Shown piece by piece: positions 5,724 through 6,551 of a DNA stretch of 6,551 bases. The notes beneath the pieces are model-generated. The model worked only from the letters and a program-made list of their open reading frames with translations, searched no databases and was not told the origin of the DNA. Source of the DNA: JBFKOL01 sp041628815. GTDB taxonomy: Bacteria > Bacteroidota > Bacteroidia > Chitinophagales > Saprospiraceae. The DNA lies in NCBI GenBank assembly GCA_041628815.1, contig JBFKOL010000253.1, positions 1-6,551 on the forward strand, read 5' to 3'. Position 1 is the stretch's first letter. The number at the start of each line of letters is the position of its first letter. Both the position numbers and the translations under genes were made by a program.

Positions 5724-6467
5724 ATGGCTAAAAACCACTCATATGCACTGGAGAATTGGAGACGCTGGCTGATTGAAGGACTCGTCATCATATCCAGTAT
5801 ACTCCTGGCTTTTGCCATTGACGCGGCCTGGGAGATCAATCGCCAACGTCATGAGGAAACGGAGATTTTAGACGGCCTTCAACGTGAATTTGAGGGTTAT
5901 CGCGACTATATAAAAGGCACTTTGGTACGCCATACGGAAATGATGTCTGCCATGGAGGCCATACTCGTTTCCATTGAGGCAGGCTCGTGGTCTTCTTCCG
6001 AATTGAGCTTAGACCAGGCCATTGGTAAAACCCTGCTTCCCCCAACCTCTGATCTCAGGTTTGGATTTCGGGATGCATTGGCTCAGTCAGGACGCCTGGA
6101 ATTGATAAGAGATCGTCCCTTAAGAGAGAAACTCGCCAATTGGCCAAGGTATTATGACGAGCTCAGTGATGACGAAGAAATAGGACGCAAGATGGTTTTG
6201 GAAAACCTCATTCCACACCTGGCCGAGGGTGGATACTATTTAGCCAAAGCAATGATTGAACTGGGATTCACCCAAGAATGGCCTGTCACCAGACATTCGA
6301 TTTCAGATGACCAAAATGCCCCCCAACGACTGCTGTCCGATCCTGAGTTCCGCGCTCTTGTTGAGGTTCGATACAGTATGTGGAATCATGCCAAAGGTGA
6401 ATACCAGGCGACACTTAAAGCAGTGGAGGAAATTCTTATTGATATGGAAAGGATTGGATTGGAATAG
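5724..6467 (+). CDS. Single-pass membrane protein, remote relative of the DUF6090 proteins
   Basis: The product is 247 residues. A short N-terminus with basic residues (NWRRW) is followed by one membrane helix at about 15-34 (LIEGLVIISSILLAFAIDAAW) and a helical soluble domain, probably periplasmic. Size and layout match the DUF6090 proteins. Scattered similarity to the protein at 3565-4323 runs through the body: GRLELIRDRPLREKLANW beside GNVALLSNRELVSLLTQW, and SDPEF...VEEILIDMERIGLE beside TDQKF...KEILELIDKDLEAI. The N-terminal MLTFLRKIRKSL and NNWN signatures are absent. The start at 5724 is the first ATG before the membrane segment, with a weak AAAGTGA upstream. GC is visibly higher than in the array genes (about 48% against about 40% in short stretches counted by eye), suggesting a different origin. 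Function is unknown. Confidence 0.8.
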   Translation: MAKNHSYALENWRRWLIEGLVIISSILLAFAIDAAWEINRQRHEETEILDGLQREFEGYRDYIKGTLVRHTEMMSAMEAILVSIEAGSWSSSELSLDQAIGKTLLPPTSDLRFGFRDALAQSGRLELIRDRPLREKLANWPRYYDELSDDEEIGRKMVLENLIPHLAEGGYYLAKAMIELGFTQEWPVTRHSISDDQNAPQRLLSDPEFRALVEVRYSMWNHAKGEYQATLKAVEEILIDMERIGLE

Positions 6468-6475
6468 GGGGGATG

Positions 6476-6515
6476 CCGGTTGTCCGGTTGTCCGGTTGTC
6501 CGGTTGTCCGGTTGC
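6476..6515. repeat. Tandem 8-bp repeat, five copies
   Basis: Four exact copies of CCGGTTGT (6476-6507) are followed by a fifth ending in C (6508-6515). The repeat begins 9 bp after the TAG at 6465-6467, so it lies outside the coding sequence. Such short arrays can change copy number by slippage. It is not palindromic and has no T-run, so a terminator role is not indicated. Confidence 0.9.
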
Positions 6516-6551
6516 GGATTAAGGTATTAATGCTCCAGTTGTAATCCCAAA

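Noticed and set aside
6256..6522. Plus-strand frame overlapping the end of the 5724 gene and running through the octamer repeat
   Set aside because: It is a shifted frame of a well-supported gene, and its C-terminus is just translated repeat.
1..6551. CRISPR array, tRNA or rRNA genes
   Set aside because: No regularly spaced repeats with unique spacers and no recognisable tRNA cloverleaf or rRNA sequence were seen on either strand.

Overview
The window looks like chromosomal DNA of a member of the Bacteroidota, probably a marine Cytophagales- or Flavobacteriia-like organism. This is inferred from the DUF6090-type proteins (an N-terminal YAIGE...VVIGILIALQ.NNWN segment is typical of that phylum), from the AT-rich base composition, and from the scarcity of Shine-Dalgarno sequences. 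No marker gene fixes the genus.

Positions 1-5096 hold an array built from two recurring gene types. One is a secreted fibre-like protein with a C-terminal peptidase S74 (intramolecular chaperone) domain, always on the minus strand (301-1275 and 2377-3351, both exactly 324 residues). The other is a small membrane-anchored DUF6090 protein, always on the plus strand (tail fragment at 1-243, then 1545-2276, 3565-4323 and 4374-5096). Each S74 gene is divergent from the DUF6090 gene that follows it and convergent with the one that precedes it. The order is therefore DUF6090 tail | S74 <> DUF6090 | S74 <> DUF6090-DUF6090. The intergenic leaders, the gene starts and the gene ends are nearly identical between units, while the central parts of both proteins are strongly divergent. 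Two DUF6090 3' ends carry scars: an out-of-frame orphan tail at about 219-259, and a 68-bp hairpin-bearing insertion at 2256-2323.

Positions 5097-5723 contain no convincing intact gene. Two interrupted reading frames there, one per strand, may be decayed genes. The minus-strand frame has a short stretch resembling a LuxR/GerE helix-turn-helix.

Positions 5724-6467 encode another single-pass membrane protein of similar size and layout to the DUF6090 proteins. It has visibly higher GC and only remote similarity to them. It is followed by five head-to-tail copies of an 8-bp repeat near the right edge.

How the proteins cooperate is not known. The linkage suggests, as inference only, that an exported trimeric fibre-like protein and an inner-membrane protein with a periplasmic helical domain are made from a shared divergent control region, and that the locus diversifies by duplication and recombination through its conserved ends.
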